Notes: a model not told the origin generated them from the sequence alone. DNA of 64,000 nucleotides from Pannonibacter phragmitetus_B (GCF_050510895.1 NZ_JBNINT010000001.1:2480001-2544000); one strand, 5' to 3'. Numbered from the stretch's first letter, positions 44,839 to 54,239 are shown. A program made the numbers and translations.

Positions 44839-44890
44839 GGCCCCCGTTCCCGGTGCAACGTGCGCACAGGGAACGGGGGCCCTTCCTTTT
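44839..44890. terminator. Bidirectional intrinsic terminator
   Basis: A 13-bp perfect stem (GGCCCCCGTTCCC 44839-44851 with GGGAACGGGGGCC 44869-44881) closes a 17-nt loop. On the plus strand it is followed by CTTCCTTTTTC; on the minus strand by TTTTCTTTGAG. It serves both the GGDEF gene (plus) and the convergent glutathione reductase gene (minus). Confidence 0.88.
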
Positions 44891-44910
44891 TCAGGTCATG
44901 TCGGCGGGCT

Positions 44911-46286
44911 TCAGCCGCGCAGGCGCTCCGTAGGCTCACGCATGGTCACGAGCTCCTCGGCTGCAGTGGGATGCACTGCGACCGTCCGGTCAAAGTCGGC
45001 CTTGGTTGCACCCATCTGAAGGGTAATTCCAAGCACCTGTGCCAGTTCACCAGCATCGGGGCCCATGATGTGGACGCCCAGAACCTTGTCCGAATCTGCA
45101 TCGACGATCAGCTTCATGACCATTTTCTCATCCCGGCCCGAGAGGGTATGCTTCATGGGACGGAAGCTGGTCTTGTAGATGTCGAGGTTCGGCGTGCGCT
45201 TCAGCGCCTCTTCCTGAGTGAGGCCAACCGTTCCCAGCTCCGGCTGGGAGAAGACGGCCGTCGCAATGAGGCTGTGATCCACCGTCCAGGGCTTGCCGCC
45301 AAAGACGGTGTCGGCAAAGGCATGGCCTTCGCGGATGGCCACAGGCGTCAGGTTGGCCCGGTTGGTCACATCGCCCACGGCATAGATCGAGGGAACGGAT
45401 GTGCGAGAGGTTTCATCCACCCGGATGGCTCCGTCCTCCCCCACCTCCACGCCAGCCTTTTCGAGGCCAAGGCCTGCAATGTTGGGACGGCGTCCGATGG
45501 CAAAAGGATCTGGTCAGCAGGCAGCGCCTTGCCACCCTTGGTATGGCCCGTGAGCTTGCCTTCTGCATCCTTGTCGATCGCTGAGAACGTGTCCCCGCAG
45601 ATGATCTTGATGCCTTTCTTTTCCATCTCCTCACGTACGGCCTTGCGCAGATCATTGTCAAAGCCGCGCAGGATTTCTTCGCCCCTGTAGAGCAGCGTCG
45701 TCTCCGCGCCGAGGCCGTTGAAGATGCCGGCGAACTCGACGGCGATATAACCGCCACCGGCGACGATCACCTGCCTCGGCATTTCGGCCAGATGGAAGGC
45801 CTCGTTGGAGGTAATGACGTGCTCGCAGCCAGGCAGCGAGGGATCGACATTCGGCGTGCCGCCCGTTGCGATCAGGATGTAGCGGGCGGTGATGACCTGA
45901 TCCGTCGAGAGCAACCGCACGCTGTTGGGGCCCTCGATGACGGCACGGCTGTCAAACAGTTCGACGCCGGTACGGTCAAGGTTGCGGCGGTAGATGCCTT
46001 CCAGCCGCGCAATTTCCTTGTCCTTGGCTTCGATCAGCGTCTGCCAGGAGAAGCTGCGCTCGCCGACCGTCCAGCCAAAGCCAGCCGCATCCTCGAACTC
46101 TTCGGAGAACTTTGAGGCGTAAACGAACAGCTTCTTCGGCACGCAGCCTCGGATGACGCAGGTTCCGCCATACCTGTATTCTTCAGCAATCGCGACGCGC
46201 GCGCCATGGGTCGCAGCAATCCGCGCCGCCCGGACACCGCCAGAGCCGCCGCCGATGACGAACAGATCGTAGTTGAACTCGCTCAT
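44911..46286 (-). pseudogene. gor: Glutathione-disulfide reductase, frameshifted
   Basis: NADPH- and FAD-dependent reductase regenerating glutathione. The FAD motif GGGSGGVRAARIA, the redox-active cysteines Cys43 and Cys48 (GGTCVIRGCVPKKL), the NADPH motif VAGGGYIAVEFAGIF and the C-terminal HPTAAEELVTM are all present. The given frame breaks after ADQIL. One more A in the AAAA run at 45502-45505 (plus strand) restores FAIGRRPNIAGLGLEKAGVEV and joins the two halves into 458 residues, the normal size. A sequencing error is likely. The adjacent DUF2059 gene lies upstream of its terminator on the same strand but is a separate unit. Confidence 0.93.
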
Positions 46287-46311
46287 CCTGTGAGATCCTT
46301 CAGGTCATGTC

Positions 46312-46341
46312 GAAAAACAAACGGCCCCGTCTCCGGGGCCG
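46312..46341 (-). terminator. Intrinsic terminator after the DUF2059 gene
   Basis: 8-bp stem CGGCCCCG (46322-46329)/CGGGGCCG (46334-46341) with a TCTC loop. On the minus strand it is followed by TTTGTTTTTCG. It lies 19 nt beyond the stop of the DUF2059 gene. A second hairpin (GTAAGCGG/CCGCTTAC, about 46346-46364) overlaps the stop codon itself. Confidence 0.85.
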
Positions 46342-46360
46342 CTGGGTAAGCGGAAGCCGC

Positions 46361-46861
46361 TTACTGCTTGATCAGGCCACGCTTCTCAAGCTCGCCGCGC
46401 ACCTGCACGACCATTTCCTGAGACAGCTTGTCCTGCCACTGGCGGGCCGCCCCGATCGACAGCGCGCTGATTTCCGGCGACAGCTGGGTCAGCTTCTTGC
46501 CCGTCGGGCTCTCATAGAAGTTTGCAATCTCCGTCAGCTCTTCTTCAGTCAGGCGGCGGGCCCAGACTTCAAAGACCATCTTGTTCAGCTCGGGACGCTC
46601 GCCGGTCATCTTGAGAGCGACTTCGGTCACCACTTCATCGAGCACACCGGTCAGGGACGGATCGGCCTGAATGAAGATACCCGTGGTCCGCTCTGCCAGC
46701 TCGGGAATGATGGTATCGAACGCGGAAAGAGCGTCCGTTGCGAGCACTGCGCGGCGTGCAGCTGCAAGATGGCTTTCGGTCAGGTCCTGTGCCATGGCGG
46801 ACGGCGCGAAGACAAGACCGGCAACCACGACCCCTGCGGAAAAGAGGGCTTTAAGATTCAT
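46361..46861 (-). CDS. DUF2059 domain exported protein
   Basis: 166-residue protein with a signal peptide (MNLKALFSAGVVVAGLVFAPS, cleavage after SAMA before QDLTESH) and a helical DUF2059 domain. The characteristic segment is LTEEELTEIANFYESPTGKKL, the hallmark of this family of periplasmic proteins of unknown function. ATG 46861 is chosen because it gives the signal peptide directly; the frame upstream to 46924 overlaps rpiA. It follows rpiA by 59 nt, so co-transcription is possible. Confidence 0.85.
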   Translation of the reverse strand: MNLKALFSAGVVVAGLVFAPSAMAQDLTESHLAAARRAVLATDALSAFDTIIPELAERTTGIFIQADPSLTGVLDEVVTEVALKMTGERPELNKMVFEVWARRLTEEELTEIANFYESPTGKKLTQLSPEISALSIGAARQWQDKLSQEMVVQVRGELEKRGLIKQ

Positions 46862-46920
46862 TTGCAAACTCCAGCGTGCATTGTCTGTGCCTGGCTGCGG
46901 CAATGACCGCAGCCAGCTCT

Positions 46921-47613
46921 TCAATCTTTCATTATGACGTCCACACCCTGTGGCCCGGCCACATAGGCCTTGGCTGCCAGCCCGATAAACAGGCCGGTCT
47001 CAACGACACCAGGTATGAGATTCAGGTCAGCGGCCAATTTCGCAGCATCCGGAATGGCTCCCAGCGAAGCATCCAGAATGTAGTGACCGCCATCTGTGAC
47101 AAAAGGATGTTCCTCACCGCCTCGCAGCGAGAGTTCCCCAGCCAGCCCGTGACCATCAAGAACAGCGCGCACGGCAATGCGGGTGGCGCCAAGCCCGAAA
47201 GGAACGACTTCGACAGGCAGCGGAAACTTTCCAAGACGCTCCACCAGCTTGCCGCTGTCCGCGATCACAACCATCTTGCCGGATGCCGCTGCGACAATCT
47301 TCTCCCGCAGCAAGGCACCGCCACCGCCCTTGATGAGGGCCATGTCCGGATCTATCTCGTCTGCGCCGTCGACGGTCACATCGAGCACGGGCATGTCTTC
47401 CAGAGTGGAAAGCGGAATGCCCTCCTCGCGGGCCAGCGCCGCAGTGCGCTCTGATGTCGGCACGCCAGTCACTTTGAGTCCGGCGCGGACTGCCCGCCCA
47501 AGAGCGCGGACGAAATGCTCTGCGGTTGACCCAGTGCCAATGCCGACCTTCATGCCGTCACGGATTTCTTCCATAGCCCGCTCGGCGGCCTGGCGCTTGT
47601 ACTCGTCGCTCAT
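46921..47613 (-). CDS. rpiA: Ribose 5-phosphate isomerase A
   Basis: 230-residue isomerase of the pentose phosphate pathway, interconverting ribose 5-phosphate and ribulose 5-phosphate. Active-site motifs are VGIGTGSTAEHFV, LDVTVDGADEID, LIKGGGGALLREKI and the aspartate in VTDGGHYILD. ATG 47613 starts MSDEYKRQAAERAMEEI, matching family N-termini; the extension to 47757 is unsupported. Confidence 0.95.
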   Translation of the reverse strand: MSDEYKRQAAERAMEEIRDGMKVGIGTGSTAEHFVRALGRAVRAGLKVTGVPTSERTAALAREEGIPLSTLEDMPVLDVTVDGADEIDPDMALIKGGGGALLREKIVAAASGKMVVIADSGKLVERLGKFPLPVEVVPFGLGATRIAVRAVLDGHGLAGELSLRGGEEHPFVTDGGHYILDASLGAIPDAAKLAADLNLIPGVVETGLFIGLAAKAYVAGPQGVDVIMKD

Positions 47614-47858
47614 CCTGTCCCTTCCGGCAATCGTTGAAAACCCATGGGCGGCGGCAGGAAGAGGCATTCCTGGCGGCGCCCCCGGCCGAAGCCGCATGTT
47701 GTGCGCGTGATTAGCATGCCGGCATGCCCAGGGCAAAGCCGAAGTCTGTCCGGCCAAGCTTCCTCCGGGGAGAATAGTTGCAAAGCGGCACCGGAAATTA
47801 ACCAGCCGTTCAGATGACGTTGCGAACGTTGGACATTCGGCATGTCCAGGACAATAAA

Positions 47859-49634
47859 ATGCGCTCGAAGTTCAGTTCCCTCTCCTTTTCAAAGCCTCCC
47901 AAGCCTGAGGCAAGGGATGAACTTGAGCAGCAGATTCAAGTCGAAGCACTGAGAGATACACACGAAGATCAGAACGAGACCAGACGCCGGATCGCTAACG
48001 CAATCGATATGATTGAAGTGGACCTGCGCAGGGCAACTGCACAGGTATTCTCAGAGACGGAAGACTTGAGAAAACTTCTTTCTTCGCAGCAGGATGCGCT
48101 GAAGACGATACGTGTGGATGCGCTGGACCTGCAATCAGAAGCTGGCAAGGCGACCGGTACGATGTCGGAGCTTGCGGCATCCATCGAAGAACTGGCCGGA
48201 TCCAGCGGACAGATTGGATCACTGGTCGAACGCTCGGGCCAACTGGCGCAGGACGCCACAGGTGCCGCGACCGAGGCTAACTCGGGGGTTCTGGAGCTGA
48301 CGGCTGCAATCTCGGATATTGCAAATGTTGTGCGGCTGATCTCGGGCATTGCCAAACAGACCAACCTTCTGGCGCTGAACGCGACCATTGAGGCGGCGCG
48401 CGCCGGAGACGCCGGACGGGGGTTTGCGGTTGTTGCCAGCGAAGTGAAGGCGCTTTCGGTGGAAACGCAGAAAGCCACGGAAGAAATCGTCAGCAAGATC
48501 GAACGGCTTCAGGCTTCGGCGGATTTGAGCACCTCATCGGTCAGCCGCATCATTGACGCCGTCGCTGAACTGCGTCCGAGCTTTGCCGAAGTCGAGAATG
48601 CGATCCGTGATCAGGTGGCAACCACCGCTGACATCAGCCAGAGGGCCAACCAGACGGCGGCCTTCATCGATGAGGTTGGCAAACGCATCAGCACCATCAA
48701 CAACTCTGTCTCCCTCGCCGAAGAAAGCGGAACCAGCGTCCACGGTGCCGTGGGCAAGATGGCAGCCTCGGTTTCGGCGCTGGGGCCACGCTTCACGATG
48801 ATGCTGCGCCAGAGCCCCGCTGGCGACCGGCGCGTCGAAGACCGCCTGCCCTGCCGGATCAACGGCACGCTTTCCCTGGCCGGACAAACAACGGCTGTCG
48901 AAGCACGCGACATTTCCCATGCAGGTGTTCTGCTGAAGACAGGCAGCGGCGCGCACATTACTGCCCCCGCCAGCGCCCGCCTTTCACTTGAGGGCGTGGG
49001 CCAGATCGATCTGCGGATCGTCAACAGGAGTGACAACGGCCTGCACTGCCAGTTCTCCCGCATGGACGACATGACGGCAGCAGCCCTCGACAAGCTTATC
49101 CATGGCATTCAGGCAAGGAATGCGTCAGCGGTCCAACGGGCTCAGGAAGGGGCCGCCAGGATCAGCGAGGCAATGGAGAAGCTTCTCGAAAACGGGCGGC
49201 TCACGCGGGACGCTTTGTTCGACACCGATTACAAAATCATCCAAGGCTCCAATCCGCCTCAACACAGCAACCGCGCGCTTGCGCAACTGGAACAGATACT
49301 GCCGCAGATCCAGGACGCCATACTCGCGCAAGATACGGCAATGACATTCTGTGTGGCGATTGACCGGAACGGCTATCTGCCGGTGCACAACAAAGCCTAC
49401 TCACATCCACAGCGGCCGGATGATCCGGTCTGGAATGCGGCAAACTGCCGGAACAAGCGCATTTTCGACGACAGGGCGGGCCTGAGCGCTGCGCGCAACA
49501 CAAGACCCGTACTTGTACAGTCTTATGCGCGTGATATGGGGAATGGTAACGTCGTATGGTTGCAGGAGGTCGACGCGCCGATCACTGTGAACGGTATCCA
49601 TTGGGGCGGTTTCAGGACAGCTTACAAGCTTTGA
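47859..49634 (+). CDS. Soluble methyl-accepting chemotaxis protein with PilZ domain
   Basis: 591-residue cytoplasmic chemoreceptor without membrane helices. The signalling hairpin tip KQTNLLALNATIEAARAGDAG is at residues 166-186 (only its core is quoted) and is followed by GRGFAVVASEVKALS. A PilZ domain follows (about 322-410) with both cyclic di-GMP motifs: an arginine cluster DRRVEDRLPCR and DISHAG. The last 150 residues (DTDYKIIQGSNPP to FRTAYKL) form a C-terminal sensor-like module seen in other alphaproteobacterial chemoreceptors, with the motif FDDRAGLSAARNT. This links chemotaxis to c-di-GMP levels. The start is uncertain: ATG 47859 is preferred over 47814, but neither has a clear ribosome-binding site. 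Confidence 0.85.
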   Translation: MRSKFSSLSFSKPPKPEARDELEQQIQVEALRDTHEDQNETRRRIANAIDMIEVDLRRATAQVFSETEDLRKLLSSQQDALKTIRVDALDLQSEAGKATGTMSELAASIEELAGSSGQIGSLVERSGQLAQDATGAATEANSGVLELTAAISDIANVVRLISGIAKQTNLLALNATIEAARAGDAGRGFAVVASEVKALSVETQKATEEIVSKIERLQASADLSTSSVSRIIDAVAELRPSFAEVENAIRDQVATTADISQRANQTAAFIDEVGKRISTINNSVSLAEESGTSVHGAVGKMAASVSALGPRFTMMLRQSPAGDRRVEDRLPCRINGTLSLAGQTTAVEARDISHAGVLLKTGSGAHITAPASARLSLEGVGQIDLRIVNRSDNGLHCQFSRMDDMTAAALDKLIHGIQARNASAVQRAQEGAARISEAMEKLLENGRLTRDALFDTDYKIIQGSNPPQHSNRALAQLEQILPQIQDAILAQDTAMTFCVAIDRNGYLPVHNKAYSHPQRPDDPVWNAANCRNKRIFDDRAGLSAARNTRPVLVQSYARDMGNGNVVWLQEVDAPITVNGIHWGGFRTAYKL

Positions 49635-49709
49635 CAGCAGACGCCTGCCCGCTGCAAGTTGCAGAATGTGCCGAGAATCAGCTGCGGCATGTGACAGGGA
49701 GGCCCTCGC

Positions 49710-50387
49710 TTGGCCACGCTCGTATTTGACCTGGACGGAACACTGGCCGATACGGCGGAAGATCTGGTGGCAGCTCTCAATGCAGCGCTCGCTGGGGCAG
49801 GATACGGCCCTGTGCCGCTGGAGCTTGCCAGACCACAAGCTGGCAACGGCTCGGCGGCACTGATCCGGCTCGGGCTGCTCTTTCATGACGCAGATCCAGC
49901 CAAAGCCCCGCTGGATAAAATGCGGGCTGACTTCCTCGACTACTATGAGGCGAACATCGCCGCATTCAGCCGTCCTTATAAAGGTGTCCCCGAAACACTG
50001 GAGACGCTGGCTGGCGGAGGCTGGCGGCTGGCAATCTGTACCAACAAGCCAGAGAACCTGGCCCGCAGGCTGCTCGATGAGCTGCACCTGACCAGTCTGT
50101 TCGGCTCCATCGTTGGCGGCAACACATATCCACGGCCCAAGCCGGATTCCTTGCCGGTGCTCGGCGCCATCCGGCGGGCGGGCGGAGAACCCTGCAAGGC
50201 AATCATGATCGGCGATACGGCAACCGATATCGCTGCGGCAAGGGCGGCACAAATCCCTGTCATTGCAGTCGATTTCGGTTACGCCAGCGTCCCGGTGGCA
50301 GATTTGTGCCCAGACAGGGTGATTTCCAGCTTTTCGGAACTGTCAGCTGCGATTGACACACTCGGCATCAGCACGGGACCACACTGA
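49710..50387 (+). CDS. gph: Phosphoglycolate phosphatase
   Basis: 225-residue HAD-superfamily phosphatase, which removes 2-phosphoglycolate formed in DNA repair or photorespiration-like chemistry. Motif I is FDLDGTLADT with both catalytic aspartates, motif II is the threonine of ICTNKPE, the lysine is in PRPKPD and motif IV is MIGDTATDI. The start is TTG at 49710, with AGGGAGG placed 7 nt upstream; no ATG or GTG fits the N-terminus as well. Other HAD phosphatases of this subfamily have similar motifs, so the exact substrate is likely but not certain. Confidence 0.87.
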   Translation: MATLVFDLDGTLADTAEDLVAALNAALAGAGYGPVPLELARPQAGNGSAALIRLGLLFHDADPAKAPLDKMRADFLDYYEANIAAFSRPYKGVPETLETLAGGGWRLAICTNKPENLARRLLDELHLTSLFGSIVGGNTYPRPKPDSLPVLGAIRRAGGEPCKAIMIGDTATDIAAARAAQIPVIAVDFGYASVPVADLCPDRVISSFSELSAAIDTLGISTGPH

Positions 50388-50479
50388 CCGGCCTGTTCAA
50401 AACCCAGAAATTCTTGCGCATGCCCCTCTTGCGCCGGTTCAAAGAATGTCATAGAAGCCGATCCACGCTGCACAGCGGC

Positions 50480-50554
50480 GGGCGATTAGCTCAGCGGGAG
50501 AGCGTTCCGTTCACACCGGAAAGGTCGCAGGTTCAATCCCTGCATCGCCCACCA
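50480..50554 (+). tRNA. tRNA-Val (anticodon CAC)
   Basis: Cloverleaf can be drawn by eye: acceptor GGGCGAT pairs with ATCGCCC, D arm GCTC-AGCGGGA-GAGC, anticodon arm TTCCG-TTCACAC-CGGAA with anticodon CAC, variable AGGTC, T arm GCAGG-TTCAATC-CCTGC, discriminator A and an encoded CCA. The CAC anticodon reads GUG valine codons. It lies alone between gph and the globin-coupled chemoreceptor. Confidence 0.96.
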
Positions 50555-50823
50555 TTCTCCTGATTAATGTTTGCAGGTTGTTTGCAGGCCGTAAAGCCAA
50601 CTCAAGGCTGCAGTATTTATAAAGCACCTTACTTCCGGCGCAACGCAAGCAGCAAAAAGACGCCGAATTCCCCTAGGTAATTTTGCGAAGTCATTATAGA
50701 AGAAACGTTTTTTCTCTGACTTGTGCTTGCAAAAGTTGATCTCTTCCAACCATTACTGTCGCGGATTAACGCTTCCTTCAATGGCGTTGCCTACCCTGAT
50801 CGTAACGAAATCGGGGAATGATC

Positions 50824-52185
50824 ATGCTAAACAGCGATGAGGAAATGAGGAGCCGTCTGAGCTTCGCAAGGATTGACGCGGAGACGAAGTCGACCCTTAC
50901 GGAACTCTGGCCTTTCGTCCAGAAAGCACTGCCTGCAGTGCTTGACGGATTCTATTCTCATATCAAGTCGCAGCCCAAGATGGCAGCCCTCGTCGGCAAT
51001 CGTGAGGATATGCTCAAGAAGGCCCAAGGCGGACACTGGGCCAAACTGTTCTCCGGCCGGTTTGACCGGGATTATTTCGAGAGCATCGACCGGATTGGCC
51101 GCGCGCATGTGCGCATCGGACTGGAGCCGAAGTGGTATATCGCCGGATATCAGTACGTCCTGAACGAGCTGGTCAGTATTATCCTCAAGAAGCACCGCTT
51201 CTCACAGCGCAAGGCGCTGACTGCCATGCAGGCGCTCAACAAGGCAGTCCTGTTTGACCTCGACTTAGCAATCTCCACCTATCAGGAAGTCCTGATGGAG
51301 CAGCAACAGGAACAGGCGCGTGAGATCGGTCGTGCCATAGATTCTTTCAAGCTCAAGGTGGACGCCTCCATGGCAGAGGTGGGCAACAGCGCGGAAAAGG
51401 TGACCCGCCAAGCCATCTCCCTCTCGGACATGTCCGTATCAGCGACGACTGAAGCCTCCGAAGCTGCGCATTCCTCCGTACAGACGACGAACAACATTCA
51501 GATGATTGCCGCCGCGACGGAAGAACTGTCCAGTTCCATCGCCGAGATCTCGCGCCAGATCACCGGTGCTTCGGATGTGGCGCGCCGGGCGAATGGCGAA
51601 ACGAACCGGACTTCCGCCGAAGTCGGGCGCCTGTCGGATTCTGCCCAGAAGATCGGTGACGTCATCAGCCTCATTCAGGCGATTGCAGAACAGACCAATC
51701 TTCTCGCGCTCAACGCGACCATCGAGGCAGCGCGCGCTGGCGAAGCCGGACGCGGATTTGCTGTTGTGGCAGCAGAAGTGAAGGAACTGGCGAACCAGAC
51801 CTCCAAGGCAACTGAAGAGATTTCGTCCCAGATTTCCGCCATTCAGTCGGCGACCCAGAACGCCGTGAAGTCGATCAATGCGATTTCCGACACTGTGAAG
51901 GAAGTCGACAATATGACTGCCACCATTGCAGCCGCAGTGGAAGAACAGGGCGCTGCGACGCGCGAGATCTCGTCAAACATCCAGAGCGCGGCCTCTGGCT
52001 CGCAGTCTCTGGCTGGAAACGTTGACCGAGTGGCCGGTGCTATCGCCCAGACGGGCACCGCAGCTGCAGACTTCCAGGTTGCGGCCGATGGCCTCAAGAG
52101 CTGCTCGGCGCAAATCGGAAATGATGTGCGCGACTTCTTCCAGAACTTGCAGAAGATTGCGGCGGCCGCCACCAAGGCAGCCTGA
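50824..52185 (+). CDS. Globin-coupled chemotaxis receptor (aerotaxis type)
   Basis: 453-residue soluble receptor (from ATG 50824). Residues 1-160 form a globin-sensor domain; the proximal haem histidine is His95 in IGRAHVRIGLEPKWYIAGYQ, the pattern of HemAT-type oxygen sensors. The rest is a methyl-accepting signalling domain with the conserved tip EQTNLLALNATIEAARAGEA, followed by GRGFAVVAAEVKELAN. It has no membrane helices. It should report oxygen to CheA. GGGGA lies 7 nt before ATG 50824; the ATG at 50818 is an alternative with poor spacing. A terminator follows. Confidence 0.92.
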   Translation: MLNSDEEMRSRLSFARIDAETKSTLTELWPFVQKALPAVLDGFYSHIKSQPKMAALVGNREDMLKKAQGGHWAKLFSGRFDRDYFESIDRIGRAHVRIGLEPKWYIAGYQYVLNELVSIILKKHRFSQRKALTAMQALNKAVLFDLDLAISTYQEVLMEQQQEQAREIGRAIDSFKLKVDASMAEVGNSAEKVTRQAISLSDMSVSATTEASEAAHSSVQTTNNIQMIAAATEELSSSIAEISRQITGASDVARRANGETNRTSAEVGRLSDSAQKIGDVISLIQAIAEQTNLLALNATIEAARAGEAGRGFAVVAAEVKELANQTSKATEEISSQISAIQSATQNAVKSINAISDTVKEVDNMTATIAAAVEEQGAATREISSNIQSAASGSQSLAGNVDRVAGAIAQTGTAAADFQVAADGLKSCSAQIGNDVRDFFQNLQKIAAAATKAA

Positions 52186-52206
52186 AGACATCTTCCGGAA
52201 AAACGG

Positions 52207-52235
52207 CAGGCAGGCTCCACGAGCCTGCCTGTTTG
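52207..52235 (+). terminator. Intrinsic terminator after the globin-coupled receptor
   Basis: 11-bp stem CAGGCAGGCTC/GAGCCTGCCTG (52207-52217, 52221-52231) with a CAC loop followed by TTTGCG. It lies 22 nt past the stop codon and separates the receptor gene from the sialic acid operon. Confidence 0.75.
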
Positions 52236-52370
52236 CGTCGAGCCTTTGCCTTTGCGATCTTTCCAAAGGCAAATCAGTGTCAGAACAGGCGAATGCGGGC
52301 AGCTCACCCATTCGCGAGTTTTTCTTGCTAGACTTTGGGCAGTGATTCTCCGAAGTCAGCGGATGGACGA

Positions 52371-54233
52371 ATGAGCTTCAAGCCGGCAAACGCCGCGAAC
52401 ACGACACTTGAGACAATGCGCAAGGCCGTGGCCCTGCAGCAGGCTGGTGAAATCGAGAAAGCACAGCGGCTCTACAAAACCGTCCTGAAGAAAAACCCAT
52501 CATCTCCGGATGCCAATCACCTGCTTGGCGTCTGCTACCGGCAGCTGGGTTTCCCCAAGCGGGCTGTCGAGTTTATCGGCAAGGCAATCAGCCTCGCCCC
52601 CGACCGCGCTCCCTACCATGCCAATCTGGCACGCGCCCTGTCTGACATTGGCGCAGAGAACCACGCGGAAGTGCTGGCTGCAGCCGAGCGGGCCGTGGCG
52701 CTGAATCCCGGACTTGCCGAGGCGCAAAGCCTGCGTGCCGTGGCCATGACCAAACTGGACCGGGAGCAGGAAGCTGAAGAGATCTTCAAGCAAATCATAG
52801 TAGACCACCCGAATTACGGCGACGCATACCGCAATTATGGGGTTCTGCTGCGGGATCAGAAGCGGCACGCCGAAGCCGTTGAATTCTTCGACAAAGCGGT
52901 TCAGTTTGCTCCTGACAATCCGAACATCTGGCTGCAACGTGCCCGTTCACGCATGTCTGCCGAGCAGCTCGATATTGCCCACGAAGAACTGCGGGAAGCC
53001 GTCAACAAATTCCCCGGCGATCACGAACTCATGCACGAGATGGCGCGCGTGCTGTTTGCGCTCGGGGAGCCCCTGGAGGCGCTTTCCTATGCTGAAGCAG
53101 CCGCTGCGGCCCCGCACGAACCGACAGTGGACGTGACACTCGCGATCATTTTGCTGAAACTGGACCGGCCTCAAGAGGGGATCCAGCTTCTGGAAAAGGC
53201 ACTGGCGCAAAGCAACAACGACCAGCCCAATATCGAATGGAATCTGGCTCTCGCCTATCTTGGTGCAGGAGACCTGAAAAATGGCTGGAAACACTACGGT
53301 GCACGTTTCAGAGCCAACATCGCGTCATGTCTCAACCGGAAATTCAACAAGCCTGAGTGGGATGGCTCCGACCTGACCGGCAAGACGATCATGATCTGGA
53401 ATGATCAGGGTGTTGGCGATTGCCTTCGCTATGGTACGCTGATTCAAGACATCATGGACGTGGCGGGGAAGGTGATCATCGAATTACCGCAAAAACTGCT
53501 GGCTCCTTTCAGGCTTAGCTTCCCGGATGCCGTCATACGCACTCCCACATTCGAGACGCCAGGGCTGACCTCAACTTCGGACGACTACGACTTTCAGATC
53601 TCTTCAGCCGACCTTCCGCGGCATATCCGTCCAGACCTGCAGTCATTCCAGAAGACCAGGCACCCCGTGTTCAAAGTGAACCTCGAACGATCGAGGGAAC
53701 TCTACGGCAAAATTCCTGATGCTGACAGCAAGCCTGTCGTCGGTATCTCCTGGCGCTCCAGCCGGCTCGCCCCTGCCCGCTCAAAGAACTACCTGTCTGT
53801 CATGGACTTTGCACCGATTGTGGAGGTCGAAGACATTGTCTTTGTCAATCTGCAATACACTTATCTTGAGCGTGAAATCATATATCTGCAGCAAGGACGA
53901 GGAGCAAACCTCGTCCATTTTAGCGATATTGATCAGATGAACAATATTGAAGACGCAGCAGCGCTCGCGAATTGCTGCGATCTTATCGTGACTGTGAACA
54001 CAAGCGTCGCAGATATCGCTGGATGCTACGGTATTCCCCATTGGACCTTTGGTGAGAACATCCATCACTATCTCTTTGGTCAGGAAGTTGCCCCTTGGTT
54101 CCAGGATACGACCTACACAAAACTTGCTCCCGGACAGGCTGTCGTTGAATTGATTCCGGGACTTGTCGAGAGGCTTGAGCACTGGAAGTCATCATTCTCT
54201 TCCGAAAAGCGCATGAAGCGCCTGCAGCTGTGA
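52371..54233 (+). CDS. TPR-glycosyltransferase fusion, candidate nonulosonic acid transferase (FlmG-like layout)
   Basis: 620-residue cytoplasmic protein. Residues about 15-300 are tandem tetratricopeptide repeats (for example AVALQQAGEIEKAQRLYKTV, NHLLGVCYRQLGFPKRAVEF). Residues about 320-600 form a GT-B-like domain related to family 9 transferases: GKTIMIWNDQGVGDCLRYG near the start and AALANCCDLIVTVNTSVADI near the end. Caulobacter FlmG, which adds a nonulosonic acid to flagellin, has the same TPR plus transferase layout. It ends 6 nt before neuA, so it is the first gene of that operon and probably uses its product. The acceptor is not known. ATG 52371 is chosen; a TTG at 52335 in frame is less likely. 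Confidence 0.82.
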   Translation: MSFKPANAANTTLETMRKAVALQQAGEIEKAQRLYKTVLKKNPSSPDANHLLGVCYRQLGFPKRAVEFIGKAISLAPDRAPYHANLARALSDIGAENHAEVLAAAERAVALNPGLAEAQSLRAVAMTKLDREQEAEEIFKQIIVDHPNYGDAYRNYGVLLRDQKRHAEAVEFFDKAVQFAPDNPNIWLQRARSRMSAEQLDIAHEELREAVNKFPGDHELMHEMARVLFALGEPLEALSYAEAAAAAPHEPTVDVTLAIILLKLDRPQEGIQLLEKALAQSNNDQPNIEWNLALAYLGAGDLKNGWKHYGARFRANIASCLNRKFNKPEWDGSDLTGKTIMIWNDQGVGDCLRYGTLIQDIMDVAGKVIIELPQKLLAPFRLSFPDAVIRTPTFETPGLTSTSDDYDFQISSADLPRHIRPDLQSFQKTRHPVFKVNLERSRELYGKIPDADSKPVVGISWRSSRLAPARSKNYLSVMDFAPIVEVEDIVFVNLQYTYLEREIIYLQQGRGANLVHFSDIDQMNNIEDAAALANCCDLIVTVNTSVADIAGCYGIPHWTFGENIHHYLFGQEVAPWFQDTTYTKLAPGQAVVELIPGLVERLEHWKSSFSSEKRMKRLQL

Positions 54234-54239
54234 GGCAAC

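Noticed and set aside
50480..50554. tRNA-Val as an active integration site
   Set aside because: No integrase, no direct repeat of the tRNA 3' end and no change to foreign-looking genes were found downstream.
50564..50749. 61-residue minus-strand open frame in the AT-rich gap after tRNA-Val
   Set aside because: It has no similarity, no convincing ribosome-binding site, and lies in probable promoter sequence.
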